Of a stretch of 64,000 nt of DNA, positions 18,493 through 27,638 are shown piece after piece. Under the pieces are notes generated by a model. That model was not told where the DNA came from. It worked only from the letters and a program-made list of their open reading frames with translations, and did no database searches. The stretch is from Pseudomonas sp. dw_612 (lineage in GTDB: Bacteria; Pseudomonadota; Gammaproteobacteria; Pseudomonadales; Pseudomonadaceae), in the NCBI RefSeq assembly GCF_018449725.1, contig NZ_JAAVVC010000011.1:1-64000 (forward strand), read 5' to 3'. A program made the translations under genes and the position numbers. Positions within the stretch are counted from its first letter, which is position 1. The number at the start of each line of letters is the position of its first letter.

Positions 18493-19475
18493 TGGACGCT
18501 TCCGGCATCAAAGTTTCGGTAGTCATTCCCACAAAAAATGGTGGGCGCCGATTCAAGTCAGTTTTGGATGCCGTTCTGGAGCAGCAGACTGAGTGGCCCT
18601 TCGAAGTCATTGTTATTGACTCCGGATCGAGTGATGAAACCCTGGCCATTGCCCGAGAAAATTCAACGGTCCGCATAATCAATGTCGAGCCTGCAGATTT
18701 CCAGCACGGGCGGACTCGTAACGTAGCGATCCAGAGCGCGAAAGGCGACTTTGTCGCCATGATTACCCAAGATGCTCAGCCAGTTGCAAACACTTGGCTG
18801 AGTACGTTAGTAACTGAAATCGAGGCTGATGAGCAGATTGCCGGCGTGTTTGGTAAACATATTGCCTACGATGACGCCTCTCTTTTTACCCGCGAGGAAC
18901 TGGTGCAGCATTTCGCCGGCTTCGAATTGCAGCCCGTGGTCCAAATGACTGATCCGGAGCGATATCTTCGTGATGTCGGTTATCAGCAACACCTGTATTT
19001 TTTTTCCGACAACAATGCCTTGATTCGACGTTCCGTCTGGGAACGTTATCCTTATCCGGAAGTGGATTTCTCGGAAGATCAAGCTTGGGCTCGCGTCGTC
19101 ATAGAAGCAGGCTTCAAGAAGGCCTACAGTCGCGATGCTGTCGTTTATCACTCTCACAATTACGGCCTTTGGGAACGATTTCAGCGTAGCTTCGATGAAA
19201 GCATGGCCCTCGACGACCTGTTTCATTATGACCAGCCCAAGGGAATTCTTGTTTTACTTAGAAACTGGATCGGCCTGACGCTGAGGGATCTCAAACTGAT
19301 TCGCCAGCACGGTCCCAAGGAAAACTGGAAGTTGATATTGCCGGCGATAAGAATGCCTATCGATAATTTTATGCGGATATCGGGTGGCTGGCTGGGCGCT
19401 CAGGCGGGATTCGACTGCCCCGCATTGATATCGTTTTGCTCCCGAGACAAAAAACTTAAACGAGTGAAACGGTAG
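18489..19475 (+). CDS. Glycosyltransferase family 2 (rhamnosyltransferase-like)
   Basis: From ATG 18489 (MMDASGIK, 328 residues) this is a GT-A enzyme with VVIPTKNGG, the donor motif VIDSGSSDET near residue 45, and FQHGRTRNVA near 75. FSEDQAWARRV-like SEDQAWARVV near 195 and YHSHNY near 225 follow. The HGxTRN segment is a signature I associate with O-antigen rhamnosyltransferases. An in-frame ATG 24 bases upstream would lie well inside the epimerase; I prefer 18489 because it forms an ATGA overlap with the preceding stop. A terminal PLAGWLGA-type helix is replaced by ISGGWLGAQAGF. It probably transfers rhamnose from dTDP-rhamnose. Confidence 0.85.
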   Translation: MMDASGIKVSVVIPTKNGGRRFKSVLDAVLEQQTEWPFEVIVIDSGSSDETLAIARENSTVRIINVEPADFQHGRTRNVAIQSAKGDFVAMITQDAQPVANTWLSTLVTEIEADEQIAGVFGKHIAYDDASLFTREELVQHFAGFELQPVVQMTDPERYLRDVGYQQHLYFFSDNNALIRRSVWERYPYPEVDFSEDQAWARVVIEAGFKKAYSRDAVVYHSHNYGLWERFQRSFDESMALDDLFHYDQPKGILVLLRNWIGLTLRDLKLIRQHGPKENWKLILPAIRMPIDNFMRISGGWLGAQAGFDCPALISFCSRDKKLKRVKR

Positions 19476-19477
19476 AC

Positions 19478-20740
19478 GTGAATACTCATTTAATTGCAGC
19501 TCAAGTCAAGAAATCCGTGAACCACATCAGGCAGGAGGGCATTTCCTCCTTCTTTAATATATTGTTGCGTCGTTTCAAAGGGTCCCGCTCGCTGTTCGCC
19601 AAGCCTGATGTTATGCATACCTATCGGTTCTTAAAGTTCACACCCCAGATTCAACAACCGGACGATTCGCTGAATAACTCAGAGCAAACCATCAACTGGT
19701 ATATCCCTCCGATTGGTAAAGGATCCGGGGGGCACCTGAATATATTCAGGTTTATGCAGCACTTGGAAAACCAAGGTTTCACCAATCGTGTGATCATTGT
19801 AGAAGACGACAGCAACCTTTCAGTCGCCAAAGTAAAGTCAACGATATTGGAATGGTTTAGTCTCGACAATGTCGACGTGTATTATATTAATGCACCCATC
19901 CCTTCTGCTGCTGTATCAATTGCAACTTCATGGCAAACCGCATATGCGGTGAACAACATCGGCGCAAAAACACATAAGTGCTATTTTGTTCAGGATTACG
20001 AGCCTTGGTTCTATCCTGCCGGAACAGAATACGCACTGGCAGAGCAGACCTATCGATTTGGTTTCCATGGGTTTACCGCTGGTAGTTGGCTATCCAGCCT
20101 GTTGGAAGAGCAGTTTGGCATGCAAGCCACTGCATTAGGTTTTTCCTACGACAGAGCGCTCTACAAACCTTGCTCCACTCCAGAGAGAGGAGCAGCCAAA
20201 CGCGTCTTTTTTTACGTACGCCCACCCACGGCGAGACGCGCTTTTGACCTTGGCGTGATGGTACTGGCGGAGCTTGCCAAACGCATTCCAGACCTGACGG
20301 TCGTGATGGCAGGCTGGGATGTACACCATTACGCACTCCCTTTTGCCTGTGAACATGCCGGGCTGCAAAACCCCGACCAACTTGCTAAGCTATACAGCTC
20401 CTGCGACGCAGCGCTTGTATTGTCGATGACAAACCTGTCGCTTTTGCCACTTGAGATCATGGCGTGCGGTGTGCCCGTTGTCAGCAATCGCGCAGACTAT
20501 ACGGAATGGTTGCTCAACGATGACATCGCCATGTTGGCAGAACCCACAGTTGACGCATTGGCTGGCGCTCTGGAGAAGGTTCTGCTAGCTCCGGAATTGT
20601 CACTACGGATCCGGGAGAATGCCTTTGCTTTCGCGGCATCAGCCTCCTGGGCTACCGAAGGAGACAAAATGGCTCGAAGGCTTCAGTATATTTTATCGGG
20701 CCCCTTGTCTTCCAGTGAGCCCCAAGGCCTACAGAAATGA
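19478..20740 (+). CDS. Glycosyltransferase, GT4-like (WsaF-type rhamnosyltransferase)
   Basis: The 420-residue GT-B protein has an N-terminal half with NWYIPPIGKGSGGHLNIFRF near residue 72, a motif I recognise from WsaF-like enzymes that build rhamnan chains. CYFVQDYEPWFYPAG comes in the middle, and the C-terminal donor domain contains VFFYVRPPTARRAF and LLPLEIMACGVPVVSNR. That last motif includes the usual Glu of the E..C/G signature. The start is a GTG at 19478, three bases after the previous stop, so coupling to the upstream gene may replace a good ribosome site, which is weak here. Another rhamnose-type transferase fits the rml genes in the opposite arm. Confidence 0.8.
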   Translation: MNTHLIAAQVKKSVNHIRQEGISSFFNILLRRFKGSRSLFAKPDVMHTYRFLKFTPQIQQPDDSLNNSEQTINWYIPPIGKGSGGHLNIFRFMQHLENQGFTNRVIIVEDDSNLSVAKVKSTILEWFSLDNVDVYYINAPIPSAAVSIATSWQTAYAVNNIGAKTHKCYFVQDYEPWFYPAGTEYALAEQTYRFGFHGFTAGSWLSSLLEEQFGMQATALGFSYDRALYKPCSTPERGAAKRVFFYVRPPTARRAFDLGVMVLAELAKRIPDLTVVMAGWDVHHYALPFACEHAGLQNPDQLAKLYSSCDAALVLSMTNLSLLPLEIMACGVPVVSNRADYTEWLLNDDIAMLAEPTVDALAGALEKVLLAPELSLRIRENAFAFAASASWATEGDKMARRLQYILSGPLSSSEPQGLQK

Positions 20741-20767
20741 TTAAAAAAATGAGATTGATGACTTAGT

Positions 20768-21748
20768 ATGATGATCATAGAAGATAAATACATAAAGTTG
20801 TCTATCGTCGTGCCCGTCTACCGAAGCGCTACTATTTTACCGACGCTGGTGCAGCAGACACAGGAAGCGATGACTAAAGAGGGGCTATCAGGTTCGTTCG
20901 AATTAATTTTCGTAAATGATGCCGGCCCCGATAACAGCTGGGAAGTCATTCAGACTCTGGCTGAAACGCATGATTTTATCCGCGGTATCAACCTGCGAAA
21001 AAATGCTGGCCAGCACAATGCAATCATGGCTGGACTGAATCACGTTCGCGGGCAGTTTGTCGCAATCATGGATGACGACCTCCAACATCCTCCCAGCGCT
21101 CTCGGAGAGATGGTGCGAGCACTCGAAGGCGGCTATGACGTCTGCTACACCCGCTACTTGAATCGACAGCATGCCTGGTGGAAAAAGGCTGGCAGCCGCT
21201 TCAATGATTATGTTGCCTCGCTTCTGCTGGACAAACCCAAGGGCTTGTACCTTTCCTCATTCAAGGCTATGCGACGAGAAATCGTGAAAGATGTCATCAA
21301 GTATGACGGCCCTTATGCCTATATCGATGGCCTGATTCTGGACGTCACTCAGTCCATTACGGCCATCGATATCGTCCACCTTGCGCGCTACGAAGGTGAA
21401 AGCAACTATAACCTTCGTCGTCTTTTTTCGCTGTGGCTAAAAATGGCTACCAGCTTTTCGATTTTGCCTTTGCGGATTGCTACTTACCTGGGATTTACCC
21501 TGGCAGCACTCAGCCTGATTACGGGTACATTCGTTATAGCGGCAAAAATATTACACCCCGAGTATCCGCCAGGGTGGGCATCACTGATCGCTGTCATGTT
21601 ATTTATTGGCGGGATTCAGACTTTATGCATAGGCATGGTGGGGGAATACCTCGGCCGTACTTATTTGAAATTAAACTGCAAACAGCAGTTCATTATCGGC
21701 AGCACTACATGGCAAGGAACGGGATTACATGAACAAACCCGAGTTTGA
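20768..21748 (+). CDS. GtrB/DPM-like undecaprenyl-phosphate glycosyltransferase
   Basis: It is predicted to load a sugar from a nucleotide donor onto undecaprenyl phosphate on the cytoplasmic face. The GT2 domain (residues 1-235) has SIVVPVYRSATILP, VNDAGPDNSW, RKNAGQHNAIMAGL and the metal motif MDDDLQHPP. Two C-terminal membrane segments (about 235-260 and 270-300) end in GMVGEYLGRTYLK, the hallmark of the GtrB/ArnC/DPM group. It is the first gene of a four-gene cassette with a methyltransferase, a GtrA flippase and a GT-C transferase. The 27-base gap before it is the first real break in the operon after 19478. Confidence 0.88.
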   Translation: MMIIEDKYIKLSIVVPVYRSATILPTLVQQTQEAMTKEGLSGSFELIFVNDAGPDNSWEVIQTLAETHDFIRGINLRKNAGQHNAIMAGLNHVRGQFVAIMDDDLQHPPSALGEMVRALEGGYDVCYTRYLNRQHAWWKKAGSRFNDYVASLLLDKPKGLYLSSFKAMRREIVKDVIKYDGPYAYIDGLILDVTQSITAIDIVHLARYEGESNYNLRRLFSLWLKMATSFSILPLRIATYLGFTLAALSLITGTFVIAAKILHPEYPPGWASLIAVMLFIGGIQTLCIGMVGEYLGRTYLKLNCKQQFIIGSTTWQGTGLHEQTRV

Positions 21749-22403
21749 TAAGTTCGCTGATGAGTACAACCAGGTTCTGGGTGATACCATCCCCGACGCA
21801 TTGAATGAAGATGCCTACTTTGCCGAATACAAAATTGCATTGATGGCCTCACGCCTGAAAGGGAAAAAAATCACCCGCATCCTTGACTTTGGTTGCGGTG
21901 CCGGCAGAAGCCTGGCTTTTCTGAAAATCTATTTCCCAGACAGCGAAATATGGGGCTACGACGTCTCTCCAGAGTCGTTGAAAGTAGCCTCGACTCAATT
22001 GCCGGAAGCCACCCTATTCTCTGACTGGTCAACCTTGGGGGAAGTACGGTTTGACGCCATTATCGCCGCCAATGTCTTCCATCACATTCCAGTCACCGAG
22101 CGCCTGCCTGCCCTGATACTGTGTCGGAAATCATTAAGTGCCGAAGGGCAAATGTTCATGTTTGAACACAACCCGTACAACCCGTTGACACGCTGGATTT
22201 TTGAACGATGCCCGTTTGACGCCGACGCCGAAATGCTGAGCCTCAGTACTGGTCTCGATTTGGCGCATAAAGCGGGTTACGCCTCAGAGCAACATGCCTA
22301 CACCTTGTTTTTTCCGAAGCAACTGGCCTTCTTGCGTAAACTTGAACCCTGGCTCAAACGCTTGCCATTAGGAGCTCAGTATTATGTCCAGATGGCGGGC
22401 TGA
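21729..22403 (+). CDS. Class I SAM-dependent methyltransferase
   Basis: The 224-residue protein has the Rossmann SAM motif RILDFGCGAGRSLAF near residue 50, the second acidic motif WGYDVSPESLKVA and IIAANVFHHI (post-I/motif II). The C-terminal region LFFPKQLAFLRKLEPWLKRL is basic and may touch the membrane. It overlaps the upstream gtrB-like gene and the downstream gtrA by 20 bases each, so it is an integral cassette member. A role in methylating the lipid-linked sugar or its nucleotide precursor is inference. Confidence 0.85.
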   Translation: MNKPEFDKFADEYNQVLGDTIPDALNEDAYFAEYKIALMASRLKGKKITRILDFGCGAGRSLAFLKIYFPDSEIWGYDVSPESLKVASTQLPEATLFSDWSTLGEVRFDAIIAANVFHHIPVTERLPALILCRKSLSAEGQMFMFEHNPYNPLTRWIFERCPFDADAEMLSLSTGLDLAHKAGYASEQHAYTLFFPKQLAFLRKLEPWLKRLPLGAQYYVQMAG

Positions 22404-22797
22404 GTCGAGCTATCTCGGACGTTACATTGGAAGTGGTGCATTTAACACACTAGTGGGCTTTGCCGTCATATTCCTGGCAATGTGGGCGGGTTTTTCGCCC
22501 TCAGCCGCCAATATTTCTGGCTATGCTGCAGGTTTTATATTGGGCTTCGTATTGTCCAAAAAAATCGTGTTCCGAAGTAATGGTAGCTTCGTAAAAGAAA
22601 GTGTTCGTTACCTAGTCGCATTTCTCGCTGCCTTTACTTTAAATTTTATTGTCCTGCACCTCGCGCTGGATAAGCTCGGGTTAGCGGCGATAGCAGCCCA
22701 AATTGTTGCTGCGTTCGTCTACACCTTCGCAATGTACGTTTTGACGCGATTCTATGTATTTTCGCCCGCACTTGAGTCCAAAAGTACTCGTCAATAA
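22384..22797 (+). CDS. GtrA-family membrane protein (putative sugar-lipid flippase)
   Basis: This 137-residue protein has four predicted membrane helices, the usual GtrA size and layout. It contains RYIGSGAFNTLVGFAVIF in helix 1, GFILGFVLSKKIVF after helix 2, and FTFAMYVLTRFYVF-like FAMYVLTRFYVF in helix 4. GtrA proteins are thought to flip undecaprenyl-phosphate-linked sugar to the periplasm, where a GT-C enzyme uses it. The preceding gtrB-like gene and the following GT-C gene fit that division of labour. It overlaps the methyltransferase gene by 20 bases. Confidence 0.88.
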   Translation: MSRWRAESSYLGRYIGSGAFNTLVGFAVIFLAMWAGFSPSAANISGYAAGFILGFVLSKKIVFRSNGSFVKESVRYLVAFLAAFTLNFIVLHLALDKLGLAAIAAQIVAAFVYTFAMYVLTRFYVFSPALESKSTRQ

Positions 22798-22884
22798 ACG
22801 AACTGATCGATCGTCATGGAGCGGTATTACGGCGGCTCCTTGAATGTCAACTTGTACGCAAAAACAAGATAATGGAATACCATA

Positions 22885-25479
22885 ATGCTCAGTAAAACAT
22901 CTCTGATGATATCCGCAGTGATTGGAGCTTTGATCCTGGGGCCAGTGTCGGTCACGTTCTACCAAGCGCTGGCCTCGTTGCCTCATGGCATACGACTGCT
23001 CAGTACCGGTGTCGTCATCAGCATTTTTATGCTGGCATTTATACTGATCCGCCAGCCGTTCCAAAGAATTGGCACTATCAAGTACTGGCTGTTAGGTGCG
23101 ACGTTAGTTTTGGGAGTATGCCTATACACATCCTCTCAAATTGAAGTTCAGTCCGCTGACACTGCTCTGGCGCACTATTCGGACGGCAAGCAAACTGACG
23201 ACGAAAAACCTGCAAGCCTGAGCGCTTGGGGCCGCACTGTCGGTGGCTACTACATGCACCCTGCCTACGGGACTGCGGTCGTGCTGAACACGCTGGAGGC
23301 CAAATTCCATACACATCCCGGAAAGGTCCGACTTTTATTCGCCAAACCAACACATGCTTTATTCCAACCCGACGGGACACCCACTGACAGCGATGGTATT
23401 TCCGTCGAACTGAATGCTTTTGACGCAAAGGGTAACCTTGGTTATTCGAAAAACTTTTTGATCTCCCAGGAAAGCTTCCTGAAAAACAAGTGGATTGAGA
23501 AAGTCGTAAGCATGGATGGCGGTGTTGCTTCAGTGAAAGTCACGCTCGGGTGGGGACCGCCCGGAAGTACACCTAATTTCGACTCCACCATTGTAGGATT
23601 TCAGGTCTGGAACTGGCACACCTTTGCCGATCAGATCGGAAAACTGATGCTTGTGTGCATCGGTTTCTTTGTGGTCGGCCTGTTTCTTGTTCTGAATCTA
23701 GAGTTTTCCGCAAAAGGCTCAACAACTTTTCCCAGAATACTGTGGCCACGAAACGCCCTGTATTGCAGCCTTATATTCGCTGGTTTGATGCTAATAGCAT
23801 ATTGGTCGGAAAGCCGAACGTCATACGTATTTTTTTGGGATTTTCGTAATTACTGGGAAAAAACAGAAACCCTTTACGAACTCTTTAAGGCCGCCTCTTG
23901 GACACAAGCAATAAGTGCATTCTCATCCAGTTACGCCACAGACTATTCGATGCTACCGTCGATTCTACCAAGCCTGCTGAGCCTGATTACAGGATATCCG
24001 ACGCGACTAAACTATTCGCTCACCATTACGTTACTGTACGCTGTTCCGGCATATCTCATGGTGGCGTACCTCGCAAAAAGATTGATTGATGGGCCCTCCC
24101 TCACAGCTGCAAATCCGGTGCGTAATGGATGGATCCTGGCAAGCCTTCCAATTTTCTTCGGTCTGCCAATTTACTTCGAAACTACGCTCTACCTAATGCC
24201 AGATATCGGCGGCGTCATCCTGTTTGTAGGCTCCTTATTGAGCGCCTCGACTCTTTTGGATGCGATCAGATCTAAAGAGGATGAAACGCAACCTTGGGAA
24301 ATATCCAAGGCACTTTTGCGAGCCAGTGTTAGCCTCGGCGTACTCTTCAGCGTCATGTTCGTTTTCCGGCGCTGGTATGTATTTGCTGCCGCAGGCATAG
24401 CCTGCTCGCTATTCATCCTAGTAATGATTGAGATTCTGCGCGCTAAACAATCTCGGGTACAGGTGGTGATTCGTGCCATCAATGCCGCAGTATTGATGGC
24501 TGCATCAGCGTTACCATTATTGTGCTGGGTGATATTCGTCTGGTCACGAGATTTTGGGCAGCATGACTATTCCACCTTGTACGCTTCATATAAGCACTCA
24601 CTGGCCGAAGACATACATTCATTCGGCGTTCTATTTGGTGTTGTCGCTCCTTTTCTGTGCATTATAGGAGGCGTACTGCTTTTGCGTCTTGGCAAGGAAA
24701 GACGATTGCTTTTTCTTCTAACCGTCTCGACCTTTGTTGCCTGCGCATTGTTTCTCCATGTTCAAAGCCCGGGCCGCCATCATTTTTTCCTTCTTATGCC
24801 CTTGCTTGGAGCTTATTTGGCGGGACTAACCATTCTCACAGCCCGACGTTTTGGCTTCTTCCCTGCGGCGAGCCTTACTATGCTTCTGATCATGGGCGGT
24901 GCAGTAACAACAATTACTATGAGCAATAAGACAGATGCTAATGCTTTTGGCAATTACGATGGCTGGAAACCGCAATACCAACCATATGCTGAAGGCTTTA
25001 GCAAGTTATCTCATTGGCTTGCAAAGCCAGAAAATGTAGAAAAAAAGTTTTGCCTGATTGCCTCTAGTGCCGCGATAAATCAAGGTATTTTTAGCGAGCT
25101 TTGGCAGATCGAACCAAGTATTGCAAAGCATGGATATGATAAGAGACTCATTCAATTGGGTCAGGTAGATAGCGTCAATGGCCCCCCTGCACCTACTATC
25201 AGGCAGTGTGAAATTTTTGTGGTCGGAGCTCCCTTCCAGACTCACATGACTGCCGGCCAGCAATCCACATTAGAAATCGTTCAAAAAGACATGATCACTG
25301 GAACTGGTATTGGTGCAGCTGTAAACCCAACCCCCGAAATATTCCCAATGGGCGACGGTATAGAAATGCGCGCATACCAAACCGTACGAGACATCACCGA
25401 CGAAGAGTACGCTGACTTGGTGAAGCGCTTTCTGGATGGCAAGGGGTCTGGTTATATCAACCCTGCGGCTAACCTTTAA
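22885..25479 (+). CDS. Large membrane glycosyltransferase of GT-C type (GtrC position)
   Basis: The 864-residue polytopic protein has about 12 or 13 membrane segments. The first three (residues 1-85) precede a soluble domain of roughly 150 residues (about 86-245) that should lie in the periplasm. A membrane core of about ten segments (250-680) starts with FFWDFRNYWEKTE, an acidic motif where GT-C enzymes have their catalytic Asp. A soluble C-terminal tail of about 180 residues (685-864) follows. As last gene of the gtr-like cassette it probably transfers the flipped sugar to the O-polysaccharide and so sets serotype. I recognise the architecture, not the exact family. A terminator follows. 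Confidence 0.7.
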   Translation: MLSKTSLMISAVIGALILGPVSVTFYQALASLPHGIRLLSTGVVISIFMLAFILIRQPFQRIGTIKYWLLGATLVLGVCLYTSSQIEVQSADTALAHYSDGKQTDDEKPASLSAWGRTVGGYYMHPAYGTAVVLNTLEAKFHTHPGKVRLLFAKPTHALFQPDGTPTDSDGISVELNAFDAKGNLGYSKNFLISQESFLKNKWIEKVVSMDGGVASVKVTLGWGPPGSTPNFDSTIVGFQVWNWHTFADQIGKLMLVCIGFFVVGLFLVLNLEFSAKGSTTFPRILWPRNALYCSLIFAGLMLIAYWSESRTSYVFFWDFRNYWEKTETLYELFKAASWTQAISAFSSSYATDYSMLPSILPSLLSLITGYPTRLNYSLTITLLYAVPAYLMVAYLAKRLIDGPSLTAANPVRNGWILASLPIFFGLPIYFETTLYLMPDIGGVILFVGSLLSASTLLDAIRSKEDETQPWEISKALLRASVSLGVLFSVMFVFRRWYVFAAAGIACSLFILVMIEILRAKQSRVQVVIRAINAAVLMAASALPLLCWVIFVWSRDFGQHDYSTLYASYKHSLAEDIHSFGVLFGVVAPFLCIIGGVLLLRLGKERRLLFLLTVSTFVACALFLHVQSPGRHHFFLLMPLLGAYLAGLTILTARRFGFFPAASLTMLLIMGGAVTTITMSNKTDANAFGNYDGWKPQYQPYAEGFSKLSHWLAKPENVEKKFCLIASSAAINQGIFSELWQIEPSIAKHGYDKRLIQLGQVDSVNGPPAPTIRQCEIFVVGAPFQTHMTAGQQSTLEIVQKDMITGTGIGAAVNPTPEIFPMGDGIEMRAYQTVRDITDEEYADLVKRFLDGKGSGYINPAANL

Positions 25480-25501
25480 GCGGGCACTGGCGCCCTAACG
25501 C

Positions 25502-25538
25502 AAAAAGCCCCTACCTGTAGAATGGTTAGGGGCTTTTG
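25502..25538. terminator. Bidirectional terminator between the two O-antigen arms
   Basis: AAAAAGCCCCTA and TAGGGGCTTTTG form an 11-base stem with an A-run on the left and a T-run on the right. It can therefore end transcription from both the rightward arm (stop at 25479) and the leftward arm (stop at 25564). Confidence 0.9.
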
Positions 25539-25563
25539 CATTCAGTCAGAAAAAACGTCTAGA

Positions 25564-26952
25564 TCAAATCGGGTTCACCGGCATGAAGCTTTTAACAACT
25601 TCAATAGCCAACGCCCGAGCGTGCTGACGAAGTTCGGGAACCGCAGTGGCCTCCCACAACTCCGCCTTGAGCATTGGACCTACATAACTCAACCAATCCA
25701 GACTTTTCCCGGAGCGATCGACAACCGCGTAATCTTTATCGACCTTGATTCCAAGGTTCAAGGCATCAGCGCAGATCATCGCTTCTTTCGACAAGTACGA
25801 AATGAACGTATCGCTGATTTTATCAATATCGGTGCATGGGCCAGTGCAATTGATCACCTGATCAAATTGGCCTTCAATCACCTGATCCGTACCGCGCTTC
25901 TTGATTTGCACCGAAATGCATGTTCCCTCAACAGAAGTTGAGAGAATTCGTCCAGCAATCGAGCTTACGCTGGAAGCAGCCAACGCCTCCTGATAAATAC
26001 GGAAAGTCTGCGGCGCCACTCGATGCCGATAGACATCCCAGTGAGGCTGCACGTGGCGTAAAAAGCGTTTGCGCTCATCAAGCGGCAAACGTGCCCACAG
26101 TTCGGACGTAATAGGCCTGAGCGCCGCCACGACCTCGCGCCAGTGTTCCGGAGATCGGGCCACTTCCCGGCGAACCAGCCTTACATACGAGGAAGCCAAC
26201 GAAGAAGCAGCCAGCAACTGCGCACAAATAGTTGTAGAGAAACCTGGAGCTGGCATCCGCTCGCGGTGAGCCGTCGGTGATAGTCCTCGACGGGAAAGCA
26301 TTGTTACATTGGCGGTAGGATATGAGTGACGCAGCGAGATCAGGGTATCGACCGCAGTCAAACCACTGCCGACAAGAAGAACTCGTGGCGCTCTACCTGA
26401 ACTGACCTGCTCCCCCGGAGACCAGGGATCTTCCGTATAAGCTGGGCAGCTATCAAGCGGTTGTAATCCTTGAGGTCTGACAGGAGGGAAATTACCAAAC
26501 GCCAGCACCACGTGATCCGCAACGATACGCTCACCAGAGCCCATCTCGATGACCGCTCCCGAGCCGCCAGGCTGGATCGACAGGACTTCTCCTACGATAC
26601 GTGAGCACTTTACGCCGGATTGCATTTCGGCCTGGTTTAGCAGATCACTCAGGTAAGCACCGTACATCTTGCGCGAAACGAAACTGCCTGAATGAGTTTC
26701 AGGATCAGTCTTTTGGCAAAAGGTGAGGAATGAGTCAGGCAGATCAACCAGGGCAGACATGTTACCCGCCGGCACGTTCAGCAAATGATGCGGGCTGTTT
26801 GTGCCATACGCCAAGCCACGCGCCATCTTTCCCGATCTATTGATGATAGTAAGATGAGCCCCTTCAGGCGCACGATTGAGAAACTCGATCGCTGTTACTG
26901 CACCACTAAAACCTGCGCCAATGATGACTAGCCGTTTCACTTTGCATTCCAT
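25564..26952 (-). CDS. FAD/NAD(P)-binding protein, YdhS-like
   Basis: The 462-residue flavoprotein starts with the dinucleotide motif VIIGAGFSGAVTAIEF and continues with LAYGTNSPHHLLNVPAGNM, a segment typical of YdhS-like proteins (COG4529). A second Rossmann motif, VLLVGSGLTAVDTLISL, lies near residue 195 and INCTGP near 360. The family is widespread but uncharacterised; monooxygenase or oxidoreductase activity is inferred from two nucleotide-binding sites. It overlaps the APS kinase gene by 16 bases, so the two are co-expressed, but a mechanistic link to sulfation is unknown. A GTG at 26940 is an alternative start. It is the last gene of the minus-strand arm. Confidence 0.8.
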   Translation of the reverse strand: MECKVKRLVIIGAGFSGAVTAIEFLNRAPEGAHLTIINRSGKMARGLAYGTNSPHHLLNVPAGNMSALVDLPDSFLTFCQKTDPETHSGSFVSRKMYGAYLSDLLNQAEMQSGVKCSRIVGEVLSIQPGGSGAVIEMGSGERIVADHVVLAFGNFPPVRPQGLQPLDSCPAYTEDPWSPGEQVSSGRAPRVLLVGSGLTAVDTLISLRHSYPTANVTMLSRRGLSPTAHRERMPAPGFSTTICAQLLAASSLASSYVRLVRREVARSPEHWREVVAALRPITSELWARLPLDERKRFLRHVQPHWDVYRHRVAPQTFRIYQEALAASSVSSIAGRILSTSVEGTCISVQIKKRGTDQVIEGQFDQVINCTGPCTDIDKISDTFISYLSKEAMICADALNLGIKVDKDYAVVDRSGKSLDWLSYVGPMLKAELWEATAVPELRQHARALAIEVVKSFMPVNPI

Positions 26953-27530
26953 TGTTCTAAATAGGCCATGACGACATCCACGCCATCCTCTATTGAGTGG
27001 CTCAGCGTATCGATTGTTATCTGCGCAGAAGTGGGCGGTTCATAGGGAGAATCAATACCCGTGAAGTTTTTGATCAACCCTTGTCTCGCTTTACTGTAAA
27101 GGCCCTTGGGATCACGTCGCTCACACTCGCTGAGTGGTGTATCAACGTAGACTTCAATAAAGGACCGCTCTCCGATCACGCTGCGTGCAAGTGCACGATC
27201 ACGGTGAAATGGAGAGATGAAAGAAGTGATGACGATAAGCCCCGCGTCTAAAAACAGATTAGCGACCTCAGCGACTCGTCTTATGTTTTCTTCGCGATCA
27301 AGATCCCCGAAGCCAAGATCCTTACATAACCCCATCCGGACATTGTCACCGTCCAGCAAATATGTGTGGCAGCCCTTGGCCACAAGTCGTTGCTCAAGCG
27401 CGTCGGCAAGAGAGGATTTTCCCGAACCACTGAGGCCGGTCAGCCAGATCACCACGGGACGTTGGTTTTTTTGCTCGCCACGTACGCGACCGGTCGTCGA
27501 GATACGCTGGGAGGTGAGATTATTCTGCAT
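26937..27530 (-). CDS. cysC: Adenylylsulfate (APS) kinase, stand-alone
   Basis: CysC phosphorylates APS to PAPS, the universal sulfate donor. The 197-residue protein is complete: Walker A GLSGSGKSS (32-40), LDGDNVRMGLCKDLGF (59-74), ENIRRVAEVA, and the catalytic serine in SFISPFHRDR (Ser106), then GLYSKARQGLIKNFTGID. Sulfate assimilation in pseudomonads normally uses a CysNC fusion. A separate copy inside an O-antigen operon therefore suggests dedicated PAPS supply, matching the sulfotransferase-like domain at 10929-15077. The gene lies 108 bases downstream of wbpL and overlaps the flavoprotein gene. Confidence 0.92.
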   Translation of the reverse strand: MQNNLTSQRISTTGRVRGEQKNQRPVVIWLTGLSGSGKSSLADALEQRLVAKGCHTYLLDGDNVRMGLCKDLGFGDLDREENIRRVAEVANLFLDAGLIVITSFISPFHRDRALARSVIGERSFIEVYVDTPLSECERRDPKGLYSKARQGLIKNFTGIDSPYEPPTSAQITIDTLSHSIEDGVDVVMAYLEQWNAK

Positions 27531-27638
27531 GATTTCTCGTCATTTAGTGTTTGGACCATTAGCGAGTGGCCTACCACGGCAACTGGTAAAGCGCTAAAGG
27601 CCCGCGCCGAAATTTTAGACCAGCCTGGCCGGCCCTAA

